Shown: one piece after another, positions 19,834 through 29,600 of the stretch
Position numbering within the stretch: position 1 is the first letter of the stretch
Layout: each line of letters begins with the position of its first letter
Origin: Seminavis robusta
Lineage: Eukaryota; Bacillariophyta; Bacillariophyceae; Naviculales; Naviculaceae
Assembly (NCBI GenBank): GCA_903772945.1
Contig: CAICTM010000918.1
Span: forward strand, 1 to 42,769
Reading direction: 5' to 3'
DNA: 42,769 bases
Program-made: the position numbers and the translations under genes
Notes under the pieces: model-generated
What the model was told of the DNA's origin: nothing
The model's database searches: none
What the model saw: the letters and a program-made list of their open reading frames with translations, nothing else

Positions 19834-21636
19834 ATGTTCCGATCCCACTCCCGCGCCCGAGAAAAGGTAATGAAAGTACTTCGCTCGGATCTTCGTGCAT
19901 CATCCAGTTCGATCAGCACCTGGTCAGAAAAGACAACATCACCCAAAGACAAGCCAGTCAAAAAATGTTTGGTTGAGTTCGAGACAAGAAGCAAAGAGAC
20001 AATGCCGTCGTCATTCCAACCGTTTGTATACGTCCTGTTGCTCGGTGTGTCGGGGCTCTTCCTCTTTGGTGGGTTCTATTCCCCTGAGCGACAACCCAAC
20101 AGGGCGCTCTTGACACCAGATCCCCAACCCAAAGTTTTGGCCGCCAAGTATGACAAACCCAAACCGCTTCAGCGCACGCCGTTTACTCTGGACAGCTTTC
20201 GTGTCCATGGCATCAACTTGGCTCACTATGGATTGGAACAAGATCACGGTAATGTCCCAGCCACCATTCTCCTGACGGACTATTTCCGGCTGTACCATGA
20301 TTTTGCCTTGACCACGGGCGGTCACTTACAGGGTGATGAAGATTGGACGACGCTGTTGGAATTCCGAAAACGATTGCAGCATCCCGGTCTCGCATTTTAC
20401 TACGACAAGATTGCCCAGAAACGATGGCTCATGGCATTTGGGGATATCCCCGTTCCTCAGCCATACCAGTTGGTGTACCGTGATCATGATATAGCGAAGG
20501 ATGAAAACAAAAAGTCGTGGATTCAGCAGCATTTGCCCAAAGGTCGTGACTACGTGGCCAAGCCGTCTCATACAGCCCCAGATGAATCAGGAAAGGGAGT
20601 TTGGTTGGTGCAAACGAAGAAAGACATTTCTGTCAACACCAAACACAGTCCTCAGCAGGCAGAAAAGAAAAACCAAATGCGAGGCAAGAACAGGAACAAG
20701 AATGCCAAGACCCAATCTCACATGGAAGCTCACGGTTCTGCTATTGATGACAGTGAACGGGCCGTGGCGGAGCAATTGGCAAACCATTTGCATCATGAAA
20801 AGCGCAACCCCAAGAATTGGGCTCGCCAACAAGTTCAACCAGGTTACATTGTCGAGGAACGGATCGTCTCCATCATTGATGATTCACGTACGGATGTTAT
20901 CATGCACAACAACCTACCACCCATGGACTTCAAGGTCTACGTCCTGTGGGGACGTGTCTTTGTGGCTAGCTGGAGCCAAGGAGCCGACGACAATTCGCTG
21001 ATTGGGAGGGTCTACCGCAATGGGACTGTGGTTTCATCGCATAATAAACAAGAGCATCAACCCGCGCTCGGTGACGATGATGAGTTCCCATTGGATGACC
21101 CAAAAAAGAAAGTGAAAAGTAAAGAGAGCAAAGGCAAGCCAATGCCCGAAGCAAAGAAACCAAAGCCAGTGTTCTATGACCGCCTACCGGAATGGGTCAA
21201 TTGGGCTCAGATTCTGACGCTTGCAGAAGGTTTGGGTCAACACAAAGATATGATCCGTGTCGACTTGTTGGTTGGTTTGCCATCGGATCATCCCGCTTGG
21301 CGGCAGGATCGTGCCGCACAGATTGCTGCCACCCAAGTTTATGTCAATGCAATTACACTGGACCCCGTGGGAGATGAGTTGCCCGATGACATGTTGAAGG
21401 AAGCGGCGCGACTATGGGTTGCTGGATACAAGATGGGCATTTTTGGAAGAATCCCCAGTGCCTCTGAAGTCCCACCCGCGTACGGGGATCCCAGCGTAGA
21501 GGAAGTCGCCGAAGAGTTTGCGGGTCGAATGATTTTCACCAATCGAATGGCAGTGGCACATGCCAAGAGCGCTGCAGCACGTCACCCTGTGTGGGGCAGT
21601 GCCATGGAGATTGGTGGAGGAAGGAGAAGAAAGTGA
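19834..21636 (+). CDS. TupA-like ATP-grasp domain membrane protein
   Basis: 600 aa from ATG 19834; Met57 (20002) is a plausible alternative that would place the membrane segment (residues 64-82, FVYVLLLGVSGLFLFGG) at the N-terminus as a signal anchor. The soluble part matches the TupA-like ATP-grasp family by RDYVAKPSHTAPDESGKG (ATP-binding Lys243), GYIVEERI (Glu341/342), DFKVYVLWGRVFVASW (Lys367) and MIRVDLLVG (Asp477, likely Mg2+ ligand). In bacteria such proteins act in teichuronopeptide or polysaccharide-linked ligation: ATP-dependent coupling of a carboxylate to an amine. In this eukaryote a Golgi glycan or peptide-modifying role is inferred only. Two Lys-rich inserts interrupt the fold (about 265-300 and 423-445). 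Ends with TGA at 21634-21636. Confidence 0.65.
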   Translation: MFRSHSRAREKVMKVLRSDLRASSSSISTWSEKTTSPKDKPVKKCLVEFETRSKETMPSSFQPFVYVLLLGVSGLFLFGGFYSPERQPNRALLTPDPQPKVLAAKYDKPKPLQRTPFTLDSFRVHGINLAHYGLEQDHGNVPATILLTDYFRLYHDFALTTGGHLQGDEDWTTLLEFRKRLQHPGLAFYYDKIAQKRWLMAFGDIPVPQPYQLVYRDHDIAKDENKKSWIQQHLPKGRDYVAKPSHTAPDESGKGVWLVQTKKDISVNTKHSPQQAEKKNQMRGKNRNKNAKTQSHMEAHGSAIDDSERAVAEQLANHLHHEKRNPKNWARQQVQPGYIVEERIVSIIDDSRTDVIMHNNLPPMDFKVYVLWGRVFVASWSQGADDNSLIGRVYRNGTVVSSHNKQEHQPALGDDDEFPLDDPKKKVKSKESKGKPMPEAKKPKPVFYDRLPEWVNWAQILTLAEGLGQHKDMIRVDLLVGLPSDHPAWRQDRAAQIAATQVYVNAITLDPVGDELPDDMLKEAARLWVAGYKMGIFGRIPSASEVPPAYGDPSVEEVAEEFAGRMIFTNRMAVAHAKSAAARHPVWGSAMEIGGGRRRK

Positions 21637-21985
21637 CCTACTAGTACTATTTGCATGCAGCTGACAGCGACTTCCATGGACCCAGAGATACATGATAAAC
21701 AGTAGCAACATACTATCTATTTAAAAATACAATCTTGCAACCTTTCTGGGGTCCACTGGGCTGAAAAAACTCCCGAAAACAGCGAATACGGTAGAGATAT
21801 TCGACTTTGGAACATCATCAGTCGGTCCCAGCACTTGTCAACGCGACTCATTGGCTGGATGCTCAAGCAAGCCTAAAGATGAACCTCAATCGATTCTTTT
21901 GGCAATCCGGCATCCGCGTTCAGAATGAATAGAAGCATCTACTAGCTGGCTAGAGAGATAACATGGTTTGTTTTTCACCAGCACT
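21637..21985. other. Intergenic between convergent genes, no gene seen
   Basis: Separates the 3' end of the ATP-grasp gene from the 3' end of the minus-strand pseudogene. AT-rich stretch at 21715-21735. Nothing else noted. Confidence 0.35.
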
Positions 21986-22927
21986 CTAAAGCCCAAAAGT
22001 GCAGTTCACCCACTCGGCACTAAGGATTACCTTATCCATTGGCTGGCCAGTTCCGTTACTACTTGCACTTGTATGTATAATGACATCTTCTTGCAGATTC
22101 TTTCTCTTGTCAGTGCTCTGATCAGCTTCGTCGTCTTTCATGAAAGCCCACGTTGCGACGGGAAAGAGAACTTCGACGACACCCCCAACCATGGCCACGT
22201 GATCATACCCATCGACGACCTTGCTGATCGCTCGGGCGATACACACGGATGCCGAAAACATGATGATAGAAGCCCCCCACTGTTTATTGTTGTTTCCAAA
22301 TATAAAACATCCAGTCACGGCTCCCATGGCGATTAGGCTTCCTTCGATATCACTCTTGAGCCCCAAGACATTGCTGGCGGTGGTGGAAATTCCAAAGGGA
22401 GTTCATGTTGGAGGCAGGAGAGAAAGACCAGAGAGCGCCATTAATAAAACAGTGAGAGCCATACCAGTGAGGGATACAACTCCCTGGCAGACCATGCGAA
22501 GGGCAGGATTCAGGCTCATGTTGAGCATACGAATGATAAATACTGTACTGTCCGGCGGGATGTGGTGTTCTATGTCCGAAACGGATCTGCCAAATCCTGC
22601 TCGAATGTGCCCGTTTTGTTTTTGCCCAAGAATCCCGATTTCAGCAAAGTTGTTTTGGGCAAACTTCTGGAAAACAAGACAGCGTGAGCGACTTGACGAG
22701 CTGCAAAAAAGCCCCGATTGGCTGTTTCCGCACTATGATAGCTAGAACCATCCGAAGCTCCGGCAACTTGCTCGTTGACAGAGCCAAACTTCCCAGGCTC
22801 TGCGAACGCGACAAGGGTTCATTGTTGCTCGCATTGAATTCAATGAAATGTCCATGCCCGCAGAATCAAGGACACGCTCTTTCAAATTTGGCACCCCAGT
22901 CCGAAAACCAGGGGTGACAAACCCCTC
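21986..22927 (-). pseudogene. Decayed multi-pass membrane protein gene (TGA plus two frameshifts)
   Basis: Protein-like sequence runs through three frames. From 22927: GFRTGVPNLKERVLDSAGM and on to MNP. A one-base shift near 22815 leads to LVAFAEPGKFGSVNEQVAG... and HAVLF. A second shift in a TTTT run near 22671-22675 leads to QKFAQNNFAEIG..., then a hydrophobic stretch at Met22528 (MLNMSLNPALRMVCQGVV...). This frame meets TGA at 22403-22405 and continues without a gap to TPFGISTTASNVLG... and further hydrophobic segments, ending at TAG 21986. At least three membrane segments are suggested. The C-terminal half, with DIEG...GASIIMF..., is faintly like small DUF4345-type membrane proteins, but I do not claim the family. 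Introns cannot explain the adjacent shifts. A diverged copy of its 3' end lies at 24241-24365. Confidence 0.55.
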
Positions 22928-23343
22928 TCAACGAAAACTGATGCAACGCTATCCTACTTGTACTATGGTTTTTGAACTCTTTGTGTGACGGTAGAGCATC
23001 TAATCTATTGGGTGAGTACAGTATGCCTCACTGTCTCATTGTCGAGCTATCAAGCTATTGTGCGCCTTCCGCAAGCTTCCACCACTACTGTGTATGTCTG
23101 TGACTAATACCCACCCTCTTCTTTTCACCGCGTGTGTTCAGACAATGCTACCCCTCTGAGTTCTACCGTATTGCCTGCCTTCCCAGTTTTAGCCATTAGG
23201 GAATGAAGTCCTCACGACTTGTCTTTGCCACCGCACATCTTTCCCAAGGCCAATTTGCTGCAGAAACGGGGGTCGTGCCTTTAGGTCGCCACAACAAGTT
23301 ACGGTGCTGCGGTTGTCTTTTGAGTAGGTAATTCATCGTCAAC
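22928..23343. other. Intergenic upstream of alpha-kinase gene
   Basis: Must contain the kinase promoter. No protein-like frame or clear motif. Confidence 0.35.
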
Positions 23344-24186
23344 ATGCCCAGCGCTGCTCGCACCAATCTGACGTCCAACGATGTTCGGATATCCAACGAT
23401 GTTCGGATATCGAACTGTGAATTGGGAGAAGGCACCTTTCGCGTTTGCCTAGAAGGCACTTTTATAGGCGGCAATCGGAACCAACAGGAAGCCGCCTGCA
23501 AGCGTTTCAAGTCCGAGTTTCGTGAATTGGAAGATGAATTCTTTGCCATGGACTTTCAAATTGTAGACAAGACGATTGAATTCGCCGAGAGTTGGAACGA
23601 TCTGTGTCCCGTTGGCAAGGAGATAATGGTCAACAAGGGAACCATTCATTCCTCGTGCAGTGGCCTTCGATATTTGGTAGAACCACTGATTCGTCGTTAC
23701 ACCAAGTTCACCTCCAACTCGGGATGGATTGATGATTCCGATGAAGCGAAAGTACGGGCCATGGAGGCGTTCTCTCATTTTACTTATGACAAGTCGGGAG
23801 GACAAATGATTGTCTGCGATTTGCAAGGCCGTTATCGACCCAAACGGAATTCCAAGACCAAGTCTCGCTTTGAACTGAGCGATCCTGCTATTTGTTCCAG
23901 ACTATGCAACTACGGACCCACCGATCTGGGAGAGAAAGGCATTGACTCCTTCTTTAGCAACCATGCGTGCAATGAGTTTTGCAAAGACTACTGGGAGCGA
24001 CCAAAGGGGGCCCAACGATGGTTCCCAGCAACACATGGGACATCCATGATGGCATCCCACATGTCCCACAAACTCAAACTCAACCATCGAGCCACCTTTC
24101 GTACCAACTTGCAGGGGATTATGGAAGACAATTGTGGCGACTCGGATGGTTCCGATGAGGATTCCGATGAGGATTCGTGGTATTAA
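23344..24186 (+). CDS. Compact alpha-kinase (MHCK/EF2K family)
   Basis: 280 aa, ATG 23344, TAA at 24184-24186. Atypical alpha-kinase domain covering nearly the whole protein: QEAACKRF with candidate ATP-binding Lys53; FSHFTY with His145; GGQMIVCDLQGRY with Asp159/Gln161; ELSDPAICS with Asp181; glycine loop YGPTDLGEKGI (190-200); and HACNEFC (207-213). His145, His207, Cys209 and Cys213 fit the structural zinc site of the family, as in TRPM7 kinase. Family members phosphorylate Ser/Thr on helical or other substrates (eEF2, myosin heavy chain). No WD40, SEL1 or channel domain is attached, so the substrate is unknown. An exact 18-bp duplication at 23374-23409 gives NDVRIS twice near the N-terminus. 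The C-terminus is acidic (DSDGSDEDSDEDSWY). Confidence 0.85.
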   Translation: MPSAARTNLTSNDVRISNDVRISNCELGEGTFRVCLEGTFIGGNRNQQEAACKRFKSEFRELEDEFFAMDFQIVDKTIEFAESWNDLCPVGKEIMVNKGTIHSSCSGLRYLVEPLIRRYTKFTSNSGWIDDSDEAKVRAMEAFSHFTYDKSGGQMIVCDLQGRYRPKRNSKTKSRFELSDPAICSRLCNYGPTDLGEKGIDSFFSNHACNEFCKDYWERPKGAQRWFPATHGTSMMASHMSHKLKLNHRATFRTNLQGIMEDNCGDSDGSDEDSDEDSWY

Positions 24187-24240
24187 GAAGCTACACACAC
24201 GTGGATTTCAGCGGTACGTTCCTAAGAAGGAATAAAAGAA

Positions 24241-24365
24241 TCAATGGTTTGGTTCTTCACCATTCTAAAAACCAAAAGGTTCCCTTCAACCACTCGGTAA
24301 CATGGACTATCCATGGCTGGCTGGCCAGTGCGTTTACTACTTGTAGAAAGACATCTTCTTATAGA
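24241..24365 (-). pseudogene. Diverged copy of the membrane pseudogene 3' end
   Basis: Aligns in the same orientation with 21964-22090. Shared islands in order are ATGGTTTG, TTCACCA, CCAAAAG, CCACTCGG, GGCTGGCCAGT, ACTACTTG and GACATCTTCTT. The stretch corresponds to the C-terminal coding end and 3' flank of the 21986-22927 gene. It is too short and diverged to be functional. The alpha-kinase gene lies between the two copies. Confidence 0.6.
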
Positions 24366-25332
24366 GATGTTTGTTGAGTTGTGTCATGCTGAGATGAAAA
24401 AGACTTTCAATAGCACATATAGCGAGAATCACCAATCTGGACTGATTCAGCATCCTCCCCTTCTTGGTTCCTTCGAGGCTTGGCTGTTGTCGAAGAAGCA
24501 GCTGCTACAGGAGTTGTCATTGTCACTTGAGCTCTGGTCAGATTTTCAGCAGGCTTGCGAACGATGGAGGAACTGGAGCAGGAATATTAGTGAACTGTTG
24601 TTGCCAGCGACGACGTTGCTCTCGTTGACGGGCAAGAACCTGTTGCTTCTTTTGCCTCGCGCTTCCTGCACAACTCCTCTCACGACGGCACCGCTGGAAA
24701 GTTGACGGCGTTGGAGCTGGTGTGCGAGGCCTGAAGAACGGAGGAGCGACAAAGGGAGATGGTGCCCGTTTTGGTAGAGGTGCCGTTGTTGGCACATGTG
24801 TTGAACTCGGAGCAGCAAGTACCAGCCATGCAATATATTTCAACTATTACCACCCTTGGCCGCACTTCCCTGCGACACTGCTTTTCCCCAGCCGTTTGCT
24901 TCGTGTACAGGGTGCGTGGTACGGAGGAGATATGGCTCGTTAGAAGCAACTGCTACAGATACCCTACTAGTACCTGCAAAGTCGCGGCAAACGTGACAGA
25001 GTACCTCGTGATAGCTCCAAAGGCAAATCAGGCACATAGAACTCCTCGATGTGCTAGTTGTGCGGAGTGTGGAGTCTAGCTATAGTATCCTGTAACTTAA
25101 GAAGAGTCCCTGACTACCAAAGCCAATACGTCGTTGCTCGCCAGTTACTTTGGCAATGACATTTGTCGGCAGTTTCTTCTGAAGCGACATAGGGTCGGTC
25201 TGCCGCCATACCGGTACCGTAGTCAAGCAAGCAGTTCCAACAGCCTTCAGTTGCAGTGGTTGCCGGCCGAACAGCAACCAAGAAATACATGTAACTGACC
25301 ACCGTAGTCAGTTGCCGACGAGTCAAAAGATC

Positions 25333-25335
<3 letters not shown>

Positions 25336-25369
<34 letters not shown>
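25336..25369. repeat. AG/GA dinucleotide microsatellite
   Basis: Seventeen uninterrupted AG dinucleotides, followed by imperfect GA-rich sequence to about 25390. Confidence 0.9.
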
Positions 25370-25371
<2 letters not shown>

Positions 25372-28070
25372 AGAGAGACAGAGGAAGAGAGAGCTTCCCA
25401 AGAGCAACGGCAGCTAACTAGCTATTCCACGATACTACCGTAGTAGAGGAAGAAAGACTTGTTGTTGCAACGTTGTAACCTGCCTTTCGGCGAGCGGTTG
25501 ACTTCCGGTTGCTGACGGCTTTAGACGAAACTGGCCAGGTCATTGGGAAGCGGAAACCAACCAACCAGCTTTAGTTTAGCTAGCCAGTCAGCCAAACTGA
25601 CCCAGTTTTGGTCAGTTGCTTGCCGTCGTTGTAAAACCGGGCTCTTTGGTGGCCGCTTCCGCACTCCAGCCAGCACTCGATGGAATGGTGCTCGAATACC
25701 GTAACAGAAAACCCAATTCTGAACACAAGACTTAGTGTAGTTTCATCGATCGTTACAATTGCTGCCCTTTTGGTGCTTTTGGTGGGGTGTTCATTGGTGA
25801 GTTTGTAAGGCAACTGACGACCAACCACCGACTTCTTCGCCGACGGGGGCTCGATGGAAAGCTTTATGCAAGGTTAATTCATTGAGCACCAGCTAAGGCA
25901 CAGCACCACCTAATGCTGCTTTTGTCTGCTTGAGAGGTGCTCAGTACCGGTGCATGCATTGCCTCGGCAAACAACGGACAACGGACTGCTCTTGGAATGT
26001 GTTGAACTCGATGAGAACGGTAACTGCTGGTAAGAAGTTCCTGACATTGGACATTTCTCTTCTTTGATCGACGACGCGTCAGAAGGTTCTTGCGAAGCAA
26101 CTCGATGAAGCATTATTGAAGATCCCAGATGATCAGAATCTATGCAAAGTAAGGATTTATCTTGGATTCTCTTGGGTGAGGGTTCAGCGTCGTCAGTCCT
26201 TGCTCCATTCTACACAAGGAATTAACAATACAAGTCACCACGTGAGCTTTGAAGACTACAGCTGACTGCGTGTTCAAACCTTGTCTTGGAAACTGAGAAC
26301 CTTTCTTTGCAGCAGCCGCTGCAGCGATCCCCAAAAGCTGGATGCATCGGTCGAGCTGTTCCCTCGCACTTTTGCTGGCCCACCAAGCCTGCTATCGGTA
26401 CCGGAACGAGTACCAGAGGAAAAGGAGCGGAACCGGCAGCGTACACCAGCGCGGTTGATTGTTTGGTTACTACCTGAACGCACTGTACTGACCTTTGCGT
26501 TCCAAGCAAAAAGTTATTCTATTATTCTTATTCTTGGACTGGACGACTGGGTCCGGTACCGGTCGTAGCTCTATTGACACCGGTTCCCGCATTCATCGGT
26601 AACGTACGGGTACAATAAAAACTCCTCAGATTCAGACCAGAAGTGCTTGAGGATGACCCTCCCATGATGAGCCAAGGCCCAGGTGCGTTGCAGTGGTGTT
26701 TCCCACATTGAAGTCTGCTCACTGGTAAACGTATAGATACCTCATTGTTGAAATTTCCTGCCTCCTATATCCGTTTTCTATCATCAGGGGAGAGTAGAGA
26801 GTTAAAGACATCCTGGATACAGCAATACAGAATACAAAATTAATCGGAAAGCTGCGAACAAAACAACGATACAGAAAGCGCTAATAGCAAAAAGGAGGTC
26901 CTTGTTCATCTAGCTAGCTCGCCAGACAGGCTACGGCTGACACTACGAACAGCCTCCTGCCGCCTAAACTGGAACCGACTGAACACATGTTCTTTTACCA
27001 TGGAATGCGCTTGTAGTTGCCTTGAATTACACCAACCCACTAAAAACAGCTCTAAAAACTAAAAACCCAATGTACAATGTATGTATGTAACAATGAGCTC
27101 TTAAAAACACTGTATGTAACAATGTTACAATGATGTACCGGTACCAGGCCGAAAGCTACCGAATGCAAAGTTCCATTGCTGCTTGGGCGGGGCGCCACGT
27201 ATTGCGTTTTTTGACTTGTGTGGAAGCATAGGTGGCATGTTTATGATGATGAGAAGTTCTGTTTACTTGTACTGTAGGTGCAGCCATTTATATCCTGACT
27301 TGAGGCATGTCTGAATCCTGCAACAGCAGGGCTGCTCCACTTTCCTGATCGATCGGGTTCGCAAGGCTGAGACATATTGACAATGACCGAACTTGAATCG
27401 CAGACGACCTTCTTTTGCACAGCGGCCACGTCAGGTCAAGCAATGACCTCTTTTGCGAAGTCCAGCGAAGGAAGTCTCTGGAAAGGCATTGCTTTTAAAT
27501 CGTTGATGCCCTGTAACATCGCCACATCAGTCAAGCGCACCAAGATCCACTTTCCGTCACTGTACGAAATGCATTTCGCCTTAAAAAGCACTGCACTCTA
27601 CTCGTATGTTCCAATGATCCTATTTCACTAGCACATTTGTTTTGTGCAGCATTGGACATTTTCCCCGGCAGAGTTGTTAAATAAAACAACAATGATATGG
27701 CATTTAGATTGTAGCTTCCCAGAAAGCTCTCGTTTTTGATGATTACCAGCGGTAGCGGAGCTGCACTAGCTAGCTAGTAGAGGCACAAGAGCTACATCGT
27801 ACCGTGTTCTCTCGCAGCGTGCCACCTCCGACAACGTAATCGCACGACAAAGTTAGCGGAATGAGGAATACCGGTACCTGTGTACCTATAGCCTCCTTTC
27901 GGCAGATCACTCAACTTCACAACAACTGAGCAGATGAGCAGATCTTCTCTTTGTGGTTCAAAAAATTCTCCCCATCTCTTCTTGTCATAAAATCAAAACT
28001 TGCAAGAACCAAAACCAAAGCAAAAGCAATCAGCTACTCTTATCAATCCCCTACCAATTTTAATTTAACC

Positions 28071-28538
28071 ATGGCATCATCATCATCAACATCTTCTGCT
28101 GCTACCACTACCTCTGCTCCAGAACACTTTTTCTGCCCCATCTCTCTGGAAGTCATGGAATACCCCGTTTGCGATCGACGAACGGGCATGACATTTGAAC
28201 GACGAGCCATCATGGAATGGATGTTCATCCACGGCAATGCAACCTGCCCTCTCACACGAAAGCCATTGAGCACCAACGACCTGGCCCGCCATTTTGAACT
28301 CCAATCCGAGATTTCGGCCTGGAAGAAGGAACACTGTCCCGAATTGATTGCTGCCAACAGTGATAGCGATGACAGCGACAGTGAAGACGAGTCTGAATCA
28401 TTCAATGAGGAACAACCCAACAGCCAGGACTTGAAGGCTTTCTTTAACGACCAAGAACGCGTTGCCCGGCTGCACAACATTCGGGAGCGAGTCATGAACC
28501 GAAGAAACGAACGAATTGGTCGCATGCTTGGCAACTAG
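28071..28538 (+). CDS. U-box E: U-box protein with acidic-basic tail
   Basis: 155 aa, ATG 28071 (TAACCATGG), TAG at 28536-28538. An upstream open frame to 27951 starts with TTG and is disfavoured. Ser/Thr/Ala-rich N-terminus (1-18), then U-box: HFFCPISLEVMEYPVCDRR, MTFERRAIMEWMF, ATCPLTRKPLSTNDL. Unlike the other copies it has a C-terminal tail: a Ser/Asp/Glu tract (SDSDDSDSEDESESF, a likely casein-kinase-2-type target) and then a basic helix (RVARLHNIRERVMNRRNERIG). Its core is the most diverged of the five. The tail may give it a binding surface the others lack. Predicted E3 ubiquitin-ligase-like protein (inference from family). Confidence 0.8.
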   Translation: MASSSSTSSAATTTSAPEHFFCPISLEVMEYPVCDRRTGMTFERRAIMEWMFIHGNATCPLTRKPLSTNDLARHFELQSEISAWKKEHCPELIAANSDSDDSDSEDESESFNEEQPNSQDLKAFFNDQERVARLHNIRERVMNRRNERIGRMLGN

Positions 28539-28740
28539 TAGACTACTAGCTAGCTAGCTAGAATGCAAGCGTCCTCCTCCCTTCCATGCCTCTTGCTACT
28601 CCCAGTTTTCAGTTTTCCCTTTCTCTCCTTTTGCAACCCATTTTTATACTGCTGATAATCTTTACATAATTTGATTTTGTCACTTGAATTATTTTCTCTT
28701 TAGCTGATTGCCTGGCTATAGCTAGCTACCGGTAGGCGCA

Positions 28741-28885
28741 TTGGTTCAGATGATATCGAGACCAACGATGGGTGCGGTGTAGATACCACAGCTAAGCAGA
28801 GGCTGCCAGTCTCTGACTGCTGAACTAAGATAAGGTATCGGCTGCGCCCCATCATAAAACGGGTTGCCTCTGACCAGGCAAGATA
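28741..28885. other. Possible structured RNA or inverted-repeat relic
   Basis: Complementary pairs nest: GATGGG-T-GCG (28767-28776) with CGC-CCCATC (28845-28853); GATACC (28782-28787) with GGTATC (28834-28839); CAGAG (28797-28801) with CTCTG (28811-28815). Separate hairpins flank them: TTGGT/ACCAA (28741-28765) and TTGCCT/AGGCAA (28864-28881). It matches no RNA family I know. Strand is undetermined. Confidence 0.3.
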
Positions 28886-29215
28886 GATACCGAAATAGCA
28901 ACCAAGTTTACGATGGATAGCCTGGAGCTACTGGCTACTAGCTAGCTGGCCAGCACAACTTCGGAGGAACCGGCTAGCTAGCTATTGCAATAGTCGATGC
29001 ATTGAATGGAACCGAGAGGATTTGTTACCGCGCTTGTGCAGTACAGCAGTACAGCACCATACAGCTGACTGGGTATGTTGGGGATTTAACCCTGGTGGTC
29101 ATGGTCTTGCTTGTGTTTCCGGAGTCAGCACTTTTATTGTTTGATGAAACATCACTTCAGGTACTTCGGCAGATTACGGTTGCAGTTAGTTCAGAAACCT
29201 TCGTGCAAAACACAC

Positions 29216-29600
29216 GGTCGATGAAGAGCTTCTGTTTAAATTGTTAAAGTAAGTCTCCCTGGAACCTATCCAAAGACCCTTGAGGTCGGTCTTTTGAGCT
29301 GAAGTTGTTGAACATTTTCGCTCCTCTTGCTGACGGAGTTGACAGCTTGCTGCAGCCAAACATACAGCGAGTCTGGCTCAAGGTGTAGGTGGTGAGGTGG
29401 TGGCGGACCACCAACATAAACTTGGTGGATACCTTATGCACACCAGTTCGTCATGGTCGATGAAGAGCTCTTGGTGCTGTCTCCCTGGAACATTTTCAAT
29501 GACGCTTGAGGTCTCTCTTGAGGTGCAGAACGTTTGAGGTGCAGTTGAACGTTCGTATGTTCGTATCGCTCCTCTTGCAGACAGCATTGGCGGCAGCTGC
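29216..29600. repeat. Diverged tandem duplication
   Basis: Units at about 29216-29360 and 29453-29600. Shared strings include GGTCGATGAAGAGCT, GTCTCCCTGGAAC (29253 and 29479), CTTGAGGTC and CGCTCCTCTTGC, followed by a GACAGC... stretch. The offset is about 226-240 bp because of indels. Non-coding. Confidence 0.7.

Larger units (their letters stand above)
24187..28070. other. 3.9-kb mostly gene-free region
   Basis: Contains the copy of the membrane pseudogene 3' end (24241-24365), overlapping low-complexity frames at 24500-24950, an AG/GA microsatellite at 25336-25369, and ACCGGT/GGTACC palindromes at 25210, 26395, 26555, 27134 and 27869. A possible 82-aa frame (27383-27631, plus) has no recognisable family. 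Near 27665-27735 there are matches to sequence upstream of U-box genes B and D. Confidence 0.4.

Noticed and set aside
4848..22405. TGA reassignment or selenocysteine as explanation for the in-frame TGA codons
   Set aside because: TGA ends the PPR, ATP-grasp and CRAL-TRIO genes in this window, and no SECIS-like hairpin was recognised; both affected genes also carry frameshifts.
22221..22745. 174-codon plus frame
   Set aside because: Complement of the membrane pseudogene, whose minus-strand translation is far more protein-like.
24538..24949. Overlapping minus frames, one with a CMAGTCCSEFNTC stretch resembling a chitin-binding cysteine pattern
   Set aside because: Too few cysteines, no signal peptide in frame, and competing open frames on the same stretch; not enough to call a gene.
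27383..27631. 82-codon plus frame
   Set aside because: ATG present, but composition is unremarkable and no family or conserved neighbour supports it; mentioned only within the gene-free region.
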